Assembly: GCA_002371625.1 (NCBI GenBank)
Contig: DFFV01000082.1
Coordinates: 1 to 16,188, forward strand
DNA length: 16,188 nt
Direction: 5' to 3'
DNA from: Ruminococcus sp. UBA3767
GTDB taxonomy: Bacteria > Bacillota > Clostridia > Oscillospirales > Ruminococcaceae
Part shown: positions 1 to 7,103 of the stretch, one piece after another
Layout of the letters: every line of letters starts with the position of its first letter
Position numbering within the stretch: position 1 is the stretch's first letter
Notes under the pieces: generated by a model
Database searches by the model: none
Told to the model about the DNA's origin: nothing
What the model saw: only the letters and a program-made list of their open reading frames with translations
Position numbers and translations under genes: made by a program

Positions 1-547
1 TATTGCCCTCAAAGGAGGTCCTTGTTATAAACAGAGTATACTGCAGGTTCACCTGATCCTGCTCATAGTTGTTTTCATTAGTGAACTCGATAAAGCCGAA
101 AGTAGAAAGCTCCCTTGCCTTACCCGAAGCATTGGTCACCTTGACTCTCCACACCTCGTGAGTTTTTCCCAGAGGCACATAATAGGTTATCTCAGACTTG
201 ATGCCGGAATACTCCGATTTAACGGTTGTATATGCAGTTCCGTGATGACACTCGGACTTATACTCATCAAGGCTCTTGCCGACAGGCTGCCATGTACATG
301 ACCAATAGTCGCCCGACTTTCTGTCACGCAGGTAAACGAATCTTCCCGGCAGACCGATGTTTGAATTGAAGCGGAATCTTGAGATACGCCCGTTCGCACC
401 GCTTTTTACAAAGCTGTAACCATATCCGTTATTTGAAACGATAGCACCGTATTCAGGCGAACCCAGATAGTTAGCCCACGGTGACGGTGTATCAGGACGG
501 GTGATAACATATTCCTTGTTTTTCAGGTCGAAATAACCAAAATTCAT
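1..547 (-). CDS. GH94 cellobiose/cellodextrin phosphorylase, N-terminal 182 codons
   Basis: Partial gene: the C-terminal part lies beyond the left edge. The frame is open from the ATG at 547 to base 1 and starts MNFGYFDLKNKEYVI, followed by TPSPWANYLGSPEYGAIVSN, GGR/GRF-type strand segments and a YLRD..SGDYWS..WQPVG block. These are the N-terminal beta-sandwich signatures of glycoside hydrolase family 94 phosphorylases. Known family members cleave cellobiose or cellodextrins with phosphate to give glucose 1-phosphate in the cytoplasm, saving ATP in cellulose-degrading bacteria. The short N-terminus resembles cellobiose phosphorylase rather than the long-leader clostridial cellodextrin phosphorylases, but Ruminococcus has both kinds, so substrate is not settled. 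A strong AAAGGAGAAG Shine-Dalgarno site lies 5-7 nt before the ATG, and there is a promoter at 610-638. There is no signal peptide, in line with cytoplasmic action. The catalytic Asp lies in the missing part. Confidence 0.88.
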   Translation of the reverse strand, partial: MNFGYFDLKNKEYVITRPDTPSPWANYLGSPEYGAIVSNNGYGYSFVKSGANGRISRFRFNSNIGLPGRFVYLRDRKSGDYWSCTWQPVGKSLDEYKSECHHGTAYTTVKSEYSGIKSEITYYVPLGKTHEVWRVKVTNASGKARELSTFGFIEFTNENNYEQDQVNLQYTLFITRTSFEGN

Positions 548-609
548 ATCAACTTCTCCTTTTGCCCAATAAATTCAAACAGTTAAATATAAACAAATAT
601 ATCTATGTT

Positions 610-638
610 ATTGTATCATATTTGTGCTAAAATTACAA
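610..638 (-). promoter_or_regulatory. Promoter of the GH94 gene
   Basis: On the minus strand, TTGTAA (-35) and TACAAT (-10) are separated by exactly 17 bp. This leaves a 5' leader of roughly 55-60 nt before the GH94 ATG. I saw no convincing CcpA-type site or riboswitch in the leader, which is A/T-rich. Confidence 0.6.
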
Positions 639-735
639 GCGGATTTGACATTTTTAGCGTTTTTTATAAAAACAGATCCTGCAAATATACTATTTGAACA
701 AATCGCAGCCGCAGGTATATCTGCCAAAAAGGCGC

Positions 736-766
736 AAAAAACCCCGAAAGCGTTAGCTTTCAGGGT
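736..766 (-). terminator. Rho-independent terminator of the tRNA-Ser pair
   Basis: An 11-bp stem (741-751 with 756-766, one G-T wobble) closes a GTTA/TAAC tetraloop and is followed on the minus strand by a run of six U. It begins 2 bp after the encoded CCA end of tRNA-Ser(GCT). The stretch 639-735 between this terminator and the GH94 promoter shows nothing else that I can support. Confidence 0.88.
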
Positions 767-767
767 C

Positions 768-857
768 TGGCGCGGATTGAGAGATTTGAACTCTCGCGCC
801 CCTTTCGAGACCTACTCCCTTAGCAGGGGAGCCCCTTCACCACTTGGGTAAATCCGC
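768..857 (-). tRNA. tRNA-Ser (anticodon GCT)
   Basis: The cloverleaf can be drawn in full. The acceptor stem is GCGGATT/AATCCGC, the D arm is CCC..GGG, and the anticodon stem CTCCC/GGGAG holds loop CTGCTAA (anticodon GCT, reading AGC/AGU). There is a long class II variable arm and a T arm with GTTCAAAT. Discriminator G and CCA are encoded. The long variable arm confirms a serine tRNA. Confidence 0.96.
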
Positions 858-881
858 AAATGTTGGTATAAAAAAATATGA

Positions 882-967
882 CGGACAGGGTGGGATTCGA
901 ACCCACGGTACGTTGCCGTATCACCGGTTTTCAAGACCGGCTCCTTAAACCACTCGGACACCTGTCC
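882..967 (-). tRNA. tRNA-Ser (anticodon TGA)
   Basis: The acceptor stem is GGACAGG/CCTGTCC, and the anticodon stem CCGGT/ACCGG holds loop CTTGAAA (anticodon TGA, reading UCA and related codons). A long variable arm and a GTGGG-TTCGAAT-CCCAC T arm are present. The discriminator is G. CCA is not encoded (the next bases are TCA), unlike the neighbouring tRNA-Ser(GCT) 24 bp downstream. The two are probably processed from one transcript. Confidence 0.96.
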
Positions 968-1018
968 ATACTGAAGCAATATCGAATAAAACTTCACTGC
1001 TTCATCAGCGACTTAATT

Positions 1019-1047
1019 ATTTTATCACACATTTGCCTTCTTGTCAA
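1019..1047 (-). promoter_or_regulatory. Promoter of the tRNA-Ser pair
   Basis: On the minus strand, a perfect TTGACA -35 is followed by a 17-bp spacer and TAAAAT as -10. Predicted transcription begins about 45 bp before the first tRNA, and no other promoter lies between the two tRNAs. It is back-to-back with the secG promoter at 1109-1137. Confidence 0.85.
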
Positions 1048-1108
1048 TAGGTTAAAAGCAAAAAAATCGGATTTGCAAAAAAAGTTTATTAAAAATCCGC
1101 AAAAACAC

Positions 1109-1137
1109 TTGCATTTTTATAAAAGGTGTGCTATACT
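1109..1137 (+). promoter_or_regulatory. Promoter of secG
   Basis: TTGCAT and TATACT are separated by 17 bp, with an extended -10 (TGC just before TATACT). Transcription would start about 25-30 bp before the secG ATG. Confidence 0.75.
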
Positions 1138-1170
1138 ATCTAAGATATTTGAATTTATGGAGGTCATTAT

Positions 1171-1428
1171 ATGTCTGTAATGGAGATAGTTGCAGGATCT
1201 TTGCTTATTTTCGTAAGCCTGATCCTCGTTCTGATAGTTCTTTCAATGGAATCCAAGGATCAGGGACTCACCTCTGCTATCGGCGGCGGATACAACGAGT
1301 CGTTTTACGGAAAGAACGGTGCGAACAGCAAGGAAGCTAAGCTGTCAAGAATAGCAAGAGTTTGTTCGATAATCCTGTTCATCGTAACACTTGGAGTAAA
1401 CATTGTAGTTTCTATCTACCACAAATAA
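1171..1428 (+). CDS. secG: SecG, protein-export translocase subunit
   Basis: This 85-residue protein has the two-helix hairpin of SecG: a hydrophobic segment at about residues 3-24, a polar Gly-rich loop (GLTSAIGGG..SFYGKNG), and a second hydrophobic segment at about 63-82. SecG is the small accessory subunit of the SecYEG channel in the plasma membrane and helps SecA-driven export. Length and the GGG loop fit the family, whose members are about 75-110 residues. A GGAGG site lies 7-8 nt before the ATG. Upstream of rnr is the usual place for secG in Firmicutes, which supports the call. A strong terminator follows directly, so the downstream genes probably depend on read-through or on a promoter I did not see. 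Confidence 0.92.
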   Translation: MSVMEIVAGSLLIFVSLILVLIVLSMESKDQGLTSAIGGGYNESFYGKNGANSKEAKLSRIARVCSIILFIVTLGVNIVVSIYHK

Positions 1429-1436
1429 GCAACAAG

Positions 1437-1467
1437 CTGCCGCAGACGATGCGGCAGTTTTTTTTTT
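1437..1467 (+). terminator. Rho-independent terminator after secG
   Basis: CTGCCGCA (1437-1444) pairs perfectly with TGCGGCAG (1450-1457) around a 5-nt loop and is followed by ten T. The Shine-Dalgarno sequence of the next gene (AGGAGA) begins at the base after the T run. The next gene must therefore be translated from read-through transcripts or from a start inside the terminator region. Confidence 0.9.
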
Positions 1468-1478
1468 AGGAGAAAAAG

Positions 1479-2645
1479 ATGAAGAAAACGACCAATATGA
1501 CCGATGCGATCAGGGCGCTTTTCGCAGAGTTTGATGATTCGATGATACAAAGCTGCTTTGAGGGAGTTTACGGCGAGCTGTGGTGCGATGATGAAAGCTC
1601 CCCTGCTACTGCCGTTATAGTTTCGGGCGACTTTTTATATCTTGCGGGCAAGCCTGCTTTTGCCGATGAGGTAATGGCTTTTGCAAAAGGCAAGCCGCAC
1701 GCTGTTTTTGTGCCTTCCTGCGAGGGCTGGTTCGATATTCTGAACGCTGCCTGCGGCAACAAGCTGATAAAGGTGAGCCGCTACCGTATGCACATTCCCG
1801 AAAGCGGATTTGACCGCAGACGCATCGAGCAGATACTTGACTCAAAGGATCTGCTGGGGCTTTACGGCTGCGAACTTTACCCGATAGGTGAAAGGGAATA
1901 TGCAAAGTGCCTTGCAAGCGACTGGGCATATTCGTTTGTGTCCAATTTTTCGGACTATAACGATTTTGAAAAGCACGGCTTCGGATTTGTTATAAAGCAC
2001 CTTGGCAGGATAATCAGCGGAACGAGCACATACTGCTATTACAGCAAGGGAGTTGAGGTCGAGGTATCGACTGCGCCCGAATACAGGATGCGTGGGCTTG
2101 CAAAGCTGACGGCAGCAAGGTTCGTTGAGGAATGTATCAAAAGAGGCTTAAAGCCCAACTGGGACGCACGCAATATGGCATCTGTAAAGATAGCTTCAAG
2201 GATAGGGTTTGAGCTGAATGAGGAATACGCAGCTTACGAGTTCAGGCAGTCGGGGCTGTCTCCTGCCCTGCCGAGAAACAGGTTTGATACCGCTGCGGTG
2301 GATACGCTTGCGGAATTTGATGATGAACGCATCGCAGGCGCTGTGCCGAAGCTGCTGGAGTGGCTGAAAAACATGAATTACGAGGTCGCACCGATGATAA
2401 GCGAGCTGCTGGTGAAGCACTTTGATGTTACACAGCCGCATATATGCGGGATCTTAAAGCCGGAGCAGACCGACTGCGTATGGAAATACAACATTATCCA
2501 ATACCTGCTCTCGCTCAGCAGCCGGCTTTGCAGCGAGGACATTCTGAGCGAGATAATACGCATAGCCGACCACCCGACAGACGGCGAGATACTTGAAAAG
2601 GTGCACCTTGCCGCCGAGAAATATCTCAAGGACCACAACAAGTAA
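1479..2645 (+). CDS. GNAT-family acetyltransferase with C-terminal DUF5071-like domain
   Basis: This 388-residue protein appears to be a two-domain fusion. Residues about 1-255 look like the clostridial 'GNAT_acetyltran' type of N-acetyltransferase. The acetyl-CoA loop is STAPEYRMRGLAKLTAARF (an R-x-x-G-L-A pyrophosphate-binding motif near residues 203-208), followed by PNWDARNMASVKIASRIGFE, the typical last strand-helix. Residues about 262-386 (LPRNRFDTAAVDTL..VPKLLEWLKNMNYEVA) resemble DUF5071, usually a stand-alone protein of about 120 residues with unknown function. The acetyl acceptor is unknown. The AGGAGA site 6 nt before ATG overlaps the end of the secG terminator. The stop is 10 bp before rnr, with rnr's AAAGGAG site in the gap, so the two are probably co-translated. 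Domain names are from memory and the second is less sure than the first. Confidence 0.8.
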   Translation: MKKTTNMTDAIRALFAEFDDSMIQSCFEGVYGELWCDDESSPATAVIVSGDFLYLAGKPAFADEVMAFAKGKPHAVFVPSCEGWFDILNAACGNKLIKVSRYRMHIPESGFDRRRIEQILDSKDLLGLYGCELYPIGEREYAKCLASDWAYSFVSNFSDYNDFEKHGFGFVIKHLGRIISGTSTYCYYSKGVEVEVSTAPEYRMRGLAKLTAARFVEECIKRGLKPNWDARNMASVKIASRIGFELNEEYAAYEFRQSGLSPALPRNRFDTAAVDTLAEFDDERIAGAVPKLLEWLKNMNYEVAPMISELLVKHFDVTQPHICGILKPEQTDCVWKYNIIQYLLSLSSRLCSEDILSEIIRIADHPTDGEILEKVHLAAEKYLKDHNK

Positions 2646-2655
2646 AGGAGAAAAA

Positions 2656-4773
2656 ATGAAAACAGATTACACAAAGCTGATAGTCAGCAAGCTAAAGCGC
2701 TCGGGAAAAAAGCCGGTGCGCTACAAGGAGCTTTTGCGTGACTGCAGGAGAAAGCATTTTGATATAGACAAGTTCAACGACACTGTGAACTCTATGAAGC
2801 GCAGAGGCGAGATAACCGAAACCAAGTACGGCTTCAGCCTTGGCGAAAAGAAAAAGGACATAAAGTGCGAGGTTGTAAGGATAAACCGCACCTTCGGCTT
2901 TGTAAAGGATATGCAGGAGGATAAGGAGTACTTTGTTGCGGGCAAGTATCTCCTCGGTGCACTGCCCGGCGACATTGTGACGGTGAAGCTGATAAAGGGC
3001 AGGGGCGAATCCCCCGAGGGCGAGATAACGCAGATACTTGAAGAGAATTATTCACGCTTTATGGGAGAGATAGTTGACGAGTTCGGTGAGCTGAAAATAG
3101 TTCCCGACAACCTTTGCAGGTCTGCGCTGACGATAGAAGATGCAGGCGGACTTAAACTTCATGAGGGCGACAAGGTCATAGCCGAGGTAACACGCAGAGG
3201 CAAGCGCCACAGTGAGCACAGGTGCAGGGTCACCGCAAGCTACGGAAGCTCGATGAGAGCAGCTTCGTGTGCGCTTTGCGTTGTGGAGGTCAACGGGCTT
3301 ACACCTGTTTTTCCGCCGCAGGTGATAATGGAAGCAAGAAGCATAAGCGATACTTCACGAATAGCTGCCGAGGCTGCTAACAGGCTCGACCTGCGTGACA
3401 AGCCTATCTTCACGATAGACGGTGCGGATACCAAGGATATTGACGATGCGATAAGCATTGAAAAGACAAAAAACGGCTACGAGCTTGGCGTTCACATTGC
3501 CGATGTTTCGCATTACGTTCTGCCAAAGTCGGAGCTGGACAACGAGGCTTTCAAGCGTGGAACGAGCGTTTACTATGCAAACAGAGTAATCCCGATGCTG
3601 CCAAAGGAGCTTTCAAACGGGATATGCTCGCTCAATCCGAACGAGGACAGGCTTGCATTTTCGTGCATTGCGCAGCTTGATAAGCAGGGACACATAACGA
3701 GCTACAAGTTCGCAAAAACGGTGATACGTTCAAGAGTAAAGGGCGTTTACAGCGAGATAAACGAAATGCTCGAGGGGTATAATTCAAGGTCAAACAGCGA
3801 AAAATACGCCGAGGTAAAGGACTGCTTCCCTGTTATGCTCGAGCTTGCGAATATTCTTAAAGAGGGCAGGATAAAGCGTGGCTGCCCCGACCTTGAAACG
3901 AGCGAGAGCAAGCTGATAATCGACGAAACGGACAAGTGCGTCGATGTCGTTCCCAGAACGAGAGGACGCAGCGAGGAAATGATAGAGGACTTTATGCTCG
4001 TGGCAAATGAATGTGCTGCAAGGTTTGGCTATGACAACGAGCTGCCGTTCGTTTACCGTATCCACGAAGAGCCGAGCGAGGAGAAGACCCAGGGGCTGCG
4101 TGAATCGCTGGTGAAGCTGAACATTGACTACAAGCTGGGCGAAAAAACAACTCCGCAGGATATTTCTGCGATAATCGAAAAGGTAAAGGGCAGCACCCTC
4201 GCACCGATAGTGAACAACATCGCTCTGAGAAGTATGTCCAAGGCAAGATATTCCACCGAGCCTGTCGGGCATTTCGGGCTGGTGCTTGATGACTATGCGC
4301 ACTTTACCTCTCCGATAAGGCGCTACCCCGACCTTGCGATACACCGCATAATGTCAGAATTCCTGAGCGGAACAAAGGCAAGTGACTGTGCACAGAAGTA
4401 TTCAAAATTCTCCTATGCCGCTGCTGACCAAGCCACAAAGACCGAGCTGAAAGCAATGGAAGTCGAACGCAGCTGTGAGGACTGCTACAAGGCGGAATAT
4501 ATGCTCACGCAGATAGGTGAGGAATTTGATGGAGTTATCACGGGCGTTGCCGATTTCGGCGTTTTTGTCGGGCTTGAAAATACCTGCGAGGGACTTTTGC
4601 ACGTTGACGAGCTTGAGGCAGGAAACTATATCAGCGACAATATGATCTCACTCAAAAACTACTCCACAGGCACGACCTACACAGTGGGCGACAGGATAAG
4701 AGTAATGGTTACAAATGCAAACGTTAACAGCGGAAAGATAGATTTCGCACTTGCCCCGCAGAGCAAAGACTGA
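2656..4773 (+). CDS. rnr: Ribonuclease R (RNB-family 3'-5' exoribonuclease)
   Basis: This 705-residue protein has the RNase R domain order: an N-terminal winged helix (about 1-62), two cold-shock/OB domains (about 68-125 and 133-195), the RNB catalytic domain (about 240-575) and an S1 domain near the C-terminus (FDGVITGVADFGVFVGLEN). The RNB active site TIDGADTKDIDDAIS (about residues 254-267) keeps the metal-binding aspartates, and HFTSPIRRYPDL is the conserved RNB helix. The enzyme degrades structured RNA and rRNA fragments processively in the cytoplasm. I chose the ATG at 2656 because AAAGGAG lies 6-7 nt before it; the longer in-frame extension overlaps the upstream gene and has no conserved residues. 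It lacks the long Lys-rich C-terminal tail of the E. coli enzyme. secG-rnr is a conserved pairing; smpB and ssrA, often next, are not here. Confidence 0.95.
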   Translation: MKTDYTKLIVSKLKRSGKKPVRYKELLRDCRRKHFDIDKFNDTVNSMKRRGEITETKYGFSLGEKKKDIKCEVVRINRTFGFVKDMQEDKEYFVAGKYLLGALPGDIVTVKLIKGRGESPEGEITQILEENYSRFMGEIVDEFGELKIVPDNLCRSALTIEDAGGLKLHEGDKVIAEVTRRGKRHSEHRCRVTASYGSSMRAASCALCVVEVNGLTPVFPPQVIMEARSISDTSRIAAEAANRLDLRDKPIFTIDGADTKDIDDAISIEKTKNGYELGVHIADVSHYVLPKSELDNEAFKRGTSVYYANRVIPMLPKELSNGICSLNPNEDRLAFSCIAQLDKQGHITSYKFAKTVIRSRVKGVYSEINEMLEGYNSRSNSEKYAEVKDCFPVMLELANILKEGRIKRGCPDLETSESKLIIDETDKCVDVVPRTRGRSEEMIEDFMLVANECAARFGYDNELPFVYRIHEEPSEEKTQGLRESLVKLNIDYKLGEKTTPQDISAIIEKVKGSTLAPIVNNIALRSMSKARYSTEPVGHFGLVLDDYAHFTSPIRRYPDLAIHRIMSEFLSGTKASDCAQKYSKFSYAAADQATKTELKAMEVERSCEDCYKAEYMLTQIGEEFDGVITGVADFGVFVGLENTCEGLLHVDELEAGNYISDNMISLKNYSTGTTYTVGDRIRVMVTNANVNSGKIDFALAPQSKD

Positions 4774-4810
4774 TTTTTTTTAAAGATGAATGCTAACTGT
4801 CCAAAAAAAG

Positions 4811-4841
4811 TTACCACAAACGGAAAATAGTATGCTATACT
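4811..4841 (+). promoter_or_regulatory. Possible promoter of the small membrane-anchored protein
   Basis: TATACT at 4836-4841 has an extended -10 (TATGC just before it). The best -35 candidate, TTACCA at 4811, is 19 bp away, which is longer than ideal, so the extended -10 may carry most of the activity. It lies in the 100-bp gap after rnr, where I see no clear terminator hairpin. Confidence 0.5.
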
Positions 4842-4873
4842 GTATACAGTCACAAGGAAAGGAGCTGAGGTGA

Positions 4874-5284
4874 ATGGATATGAACAACGATTTTCAGTGG
4901 CCGAGTATGTTTACCGATTACGAACGAGATATGTACACGTTCTACTTTCTTGAGCAGATAAGCGAGCTGAACGCTTCAATGCCAATGCCTCAGCCGCCGC
5001 ACGATCCGAATGTCGACAGACTGAGGAACGATCCGGAATATGCAAAGCAGTATTTTGCGGACCTGACTCCCGAGCAGATGACACCGCAGCAGCGTGAGGA
5101 CTTTTACAACTGGCTGCAGGAGCGTGAAAAAACGCACGCACCTTCGCCTACGCCCTACACCCGGAGGTACAACGATTATCTGCAGAACAGGCCCCGTATG
5201 CAAAGCTCACCAATGGCTTTCACGATACTTATGACGGTAATGTTCCTGATAGTTGTGATAGCTGTTATACTTGCATTTCTTTAA
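4874..5284 (+). CDS. Small proline-rich protein with C-terminal membrane anchor, unknown function
   Basis: I do not recognise this 136-residue protein. It starts acidic and aromatic (MDMNNDFQWPSMFTDYERDM), has a proline-rich stretch (PMPQPPHDPNVDR), then a helical segment LTPEQMTPQQREDFYNWLQE. It ends with a single hydrophobic helix at about residues 113-136 (FTILMTVMFLIVVIAVILAFL), so it looks tail-anchored with the N-terminal part in the cytoplasm. There is no signal peptide. GGAG lies 9 nt before the ATG at 4874; an ATG two codons later is an alternative. It has its own possible promoter and is followed by a terminator, so it may be a single-gene unit. Codon use is like that of rnr, which suggests a resident gene. 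Confidence 0.75.
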   Translation: MDMNNDFQWPSMFTDYERDMYTFYFLEQISELNASMPMPQPPHDPNVDRLRNDPEYAKQYFADLTPEQMTPQQREDFYNWLQEREKTHAPSPTPYTRRYNDYLQNRPRMQSSPMAFTILMTVMFLIVVIAVILAFL

Positions 5285-5319
5285 CAAACGCATTCATCTC
5301 CATCTCTATATAACACTCC

Positions 5320-5364
5320 AAAAAACAGGCAAGCCCTCCGATAAAGAGGGCTGTGTCTGTTTTT
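5320..5364. terminator. Bidirectional terminator between convergent units
   Basis: AGCCCTC (5332-5338) pairs with GAGGGCT (5346-5352), extended by ACAG/CTGT outside with one bulge. A run of six A precedes it and T4-T5 follows it, so it can end the plus-strand small-protein transcript and the minus-strand lysin transcript, whose stop is only 13 bp away. Confidence 0.85.
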
Positions 5365-5376
5365 ATTTTGCTGTGC

Positions 5377-6201
5377 TCACACCCGCTTGAAATCGCTCAT
5401 GCGCACCCACATATCTGCGCCTTTCACCTTGCCCCACGTCTGTGAGTAAAAGTCCTTGGTGTATTCGACAGTGCACCTGTCGCCGCTCTTATAGTGCGCA
5501 GCTATCGGCGGACTTTCCTTGCCTTTAAAGGTGTCACATTCGCTCTTTGCTTCAACTCTGAACGATGTATCGGCAGGCTTGGGAAATCCGTTCTTGCCAC
5601 GCTCCTTTATCTGCTTTGGATAATCAACGTAGCACCAGTCGTGGTCTACATTTCCGTTTATCCCGTCGACACGCCAGGTGCTGCTGTTCTGCCAGATACC
5701 GTACTGCCCCGAATAGTTCAGCTTGCTGCCGTATTCGGCTATTGCCATTGCGTAGCGTGAACGTGTGCGCTGTGAAAGATAAGTCTGCACGGCACTGCGG
5801 AAGATATAAATGCCTGCCCAGTAGCCTGCTTTCTCCATTTCATCGCAGAAAGCCTTGATTATCTCGTTGGTCCTGCCCGTCTGAAAGATACGCATTTCCT
5901 CAACGTCGTAATAGATAGGGTACTCAAACTGTTTGCCTTTGAGCGCAGCGATGCAGCTTTTAGCTTCCTGCACCGCCATTGCCTCGGTGGTTGCGTAAGA
6001 ATACCAGTAAGCGCCGACAGGCATCGATACTTTTTTGCACTGAGAATAATTATACTCGAATGTTTCATCTATCTGCGCAGGGTAGCTCAGCGCATCGCCG
6101 TAGCCAGCCCGCAGCAGCGCAAATCCAACGCCTGCATTTTTTACCTTCTGCCAATCTATCCTTCCCTGCCATTTTGAAACGTCTATTCCGCTAACTGCCA
6201 T
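5377..6201 (-). CDS. Phage-type endolysin, GH25 lysozyme with C-terminal SH3-like domain
   Basis: This 274-residue muramidase would cleave the MurNAc-GlcNAc glycan bond of peptidoglycan. The GH25 fold spans about residues 4-195: GIDVSKWQG with Asp7, YPIYYDVEE with Asp99 and Glu101 (the catalytic DxE pair), and GNVDHDW at 184-189. After a linker, about residues 225-274 (CTVEYTKDFYSQTWGKVKGA..WVRMSDFKRV) look like an SH3-type wall-binding domain. There is no signal peptide, so release should depend on the holin encoded just upstream. I chose the ATG at 6201 because GGAGGAGG lies a few bases upstream and the protein then starts at the family's usual position; the longer reading frame adds a basic, unconserved stretch. 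The start lies inside the end of the holin gene (11-bp overlap). Confidence 0.93.
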   Translation of the reverse strand: MAVSGIDVSKWQGRIDWQKVKNAGVGFALLRAGYGDALSYPAQIDETFEYNYSQCKKVSMPVGAYWYSYATTEAMAVQEAKSCIAALKGKQFEYPIYYDVEEMRIFQTGRTNEIIKAFCDEMEKAGYWAGIYIFRSAVQTYLSQRTRSRYAMAIAEYGSKLNYSGQYGIWQNSSTWRVDGINGNVDHDWCYVDYPKQIKERGKNGFPKPADTSFRVEAKSECDTFKGKESPPIAAHYKSGDRCTVEYTKDFYSQTWGKVKGADMWVRMSDFKRV

Positions 6202-6622
6202 TGTCCTCCTCCTTTTGCTTGAGCAGCTCCAGCGCACGAATTATCGGTGCAGGTATCGGTACGCCCATAAGCCCTGCATTTTCGATGATGCTGATAGTTT
6301 CGTTTGCGATGAAAGCTATGCACACGGCATCCCGTATGTAAGTGGTATGCAGCTCGATATCCAGCCTGCACGCTACCAGCAGGATAAGCAGCATTACTCC
6401 TTTGCGGCAAAGCCCTTTGAAGCCTGCTCTGCTTTCAAGTGCGCCGTTCTCGGTCTTTTTCGACCGCTTGAAAATGCCTGCTGTCATCAGCCCGGTTATG
6501 TAGTCCACTGCCATAAAAATTATAAGAGTGGTCATTGCGGAAGTCCAGCCGCCGAAAGCCGTTGAAACAAAACCGCCGACTGCGCCGATAGCTGCCGTTA
6601 CGGATATTCTCAGGCGCTCCAC
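6191..6622 (-). CDS. Phage holin (toxin-secretion/phage-lysis holin family)
   Basis: This 143-residue membrane protein has about four hydrophobic segments: around AAIGAVGGFVSTAFGGW, TTLIIFMAVDYITGLMTAGIF, KGVMLLILLVACRL and AVCIAFIANETISIIENAG. The motif MAVDYITGL and the late ANETISIIENAGLMGVPIP are typical of the phage_holin_4 family, which forms membrane lesions that let the endolysin out. I prefer the GTG at 6622: the GGAGG site is 8 nt before it, whereas the GTG at 6631 sits directly on that site. This start is one base after the TAA of the preceding gene, so translation is coupled. A short Lys/Glu-rich tail ends the protein. Confidence 0.9.
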   Translation of the reverse strand: MERLRISVTAAIGAVGGFVSTAFGGWTSAMTTLIIFMAVDYITGLMTAGIFKRSKKTENGALESRAGFKGLCRKGVMLLILLVACRLDIELHTTYIRDAVCIAFIANETISIIENAGLMGVPIPAPIIRALELLKQKEEDNGS

Positions 6623-6623
6623 T

Positions 6624-7103
6624 TTAATCACCTCCGCATTTGATGACGTAGGTGAACGAGATCATATCGCCGTAAACTGCCGTTCTTGTCGGGACTAACT
6701 GCCTTGCGAGCATAAAACGATTGCCTGTGCTTGTGAAGTATTCGAGGTCTATCTCATTGATCTCCACGTCATCGTCGATGCTGAAAACGTAGGTATAGAG
6801 CAGATCGCCGTTGTCGGCAACAACGACATTAGCTGCTGCTTGTGAACCGCCTGCGGATATGCAGTGATACTTGCTCTCGTCTATCGGGCTTTCAAGGCAG
6901 CAGTCGTCTGCTGTCGGTGCTGTCGTTCCCGATCCGAGCCGCATTATCACTCCGCTGTTGCTTGCAAGTACCTCGGGACGCAGGATACGAATATCCAGCG
7001 GGTATGTGCTCACGATATTGCCGTTTATATCGGTGAGATCACGGCTTCCGGACCTTGCAGCCAATTTGTCGGCTATCGTAAGTGCGCCGTTTTTAACTAT
7101 CAT
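6624..7103 (-). CDS. Small phage structural-type protein, unknown function
   Basis: This 159-residue protein has no clear membrane segment or signal peptide and looks beta-rich. The stretch VIMRLGSGTTAPTADDCCLE followed by SPI is like short proteins found next to tail-fibre and holin genes in Firmicutes phages, where they are usually annotated only as hypothetical or virion proteins. It overlaps the tail-fibre-like gene upstream by 4 bp (ATGA), and its stop is one base from the holin start, so it is part of the same translationally coupled unit. GGGAGG lies 7 nt before the ATG. A role as a tip or accessory subunit of the tail-fibre-like protein is a guess from position only. Confidence 0.72.
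   Translation of the reverse strand: MIVKNGALTIADKLAARSGSRDLTDINGNIVSTYPLDIRILRPEVLASNSGVIMRLGSGTTAPTADDCCLESPIDESKYHCISAGGSQAAANVVVADNGDLLYTYVFSIDDDVEINEIDLEYFTSTGNRFMLARQLVPTRTAVYGDMISFTYVIKCGGD

Noticed and set aside
187..399. Short minus-strand open frame inside the GH94 gene
   Set aside because: It is in another frame on the same strand as the GH94 coding region, which has clear family similarity.
624..1180. Short open frames across the tRNA region on both strands
   Set aside because: They run through two clear tRNA genes and a terminator and lack ribosome sites.
2593..2656. Longer N-terminus for RNase R
   Set aside because: It overlaps the GNAT gene; the ATG at 2656 has a good ribosome site and matches the family start.
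3790..4344. 184-codon open frame antisense to rnr
   Set aside because: A shadow of the high-quality rnr frame; no ribosome site and no recognisable features.
4774..4873. smpB or tmRNA after rnr, as in many Firmicutes
   Set aside because: The gap after rnr is only 100 bp and holds a promoter; neither gene is present in the window.
5377..6237. Longer N-terminus for the GH25 lysin (start at 6237)
   Set aside because: The extra residues (MRWSCSSKRRRT) are unconserved and the strong GGAGGAGG site belongs to the ATG at 6201.
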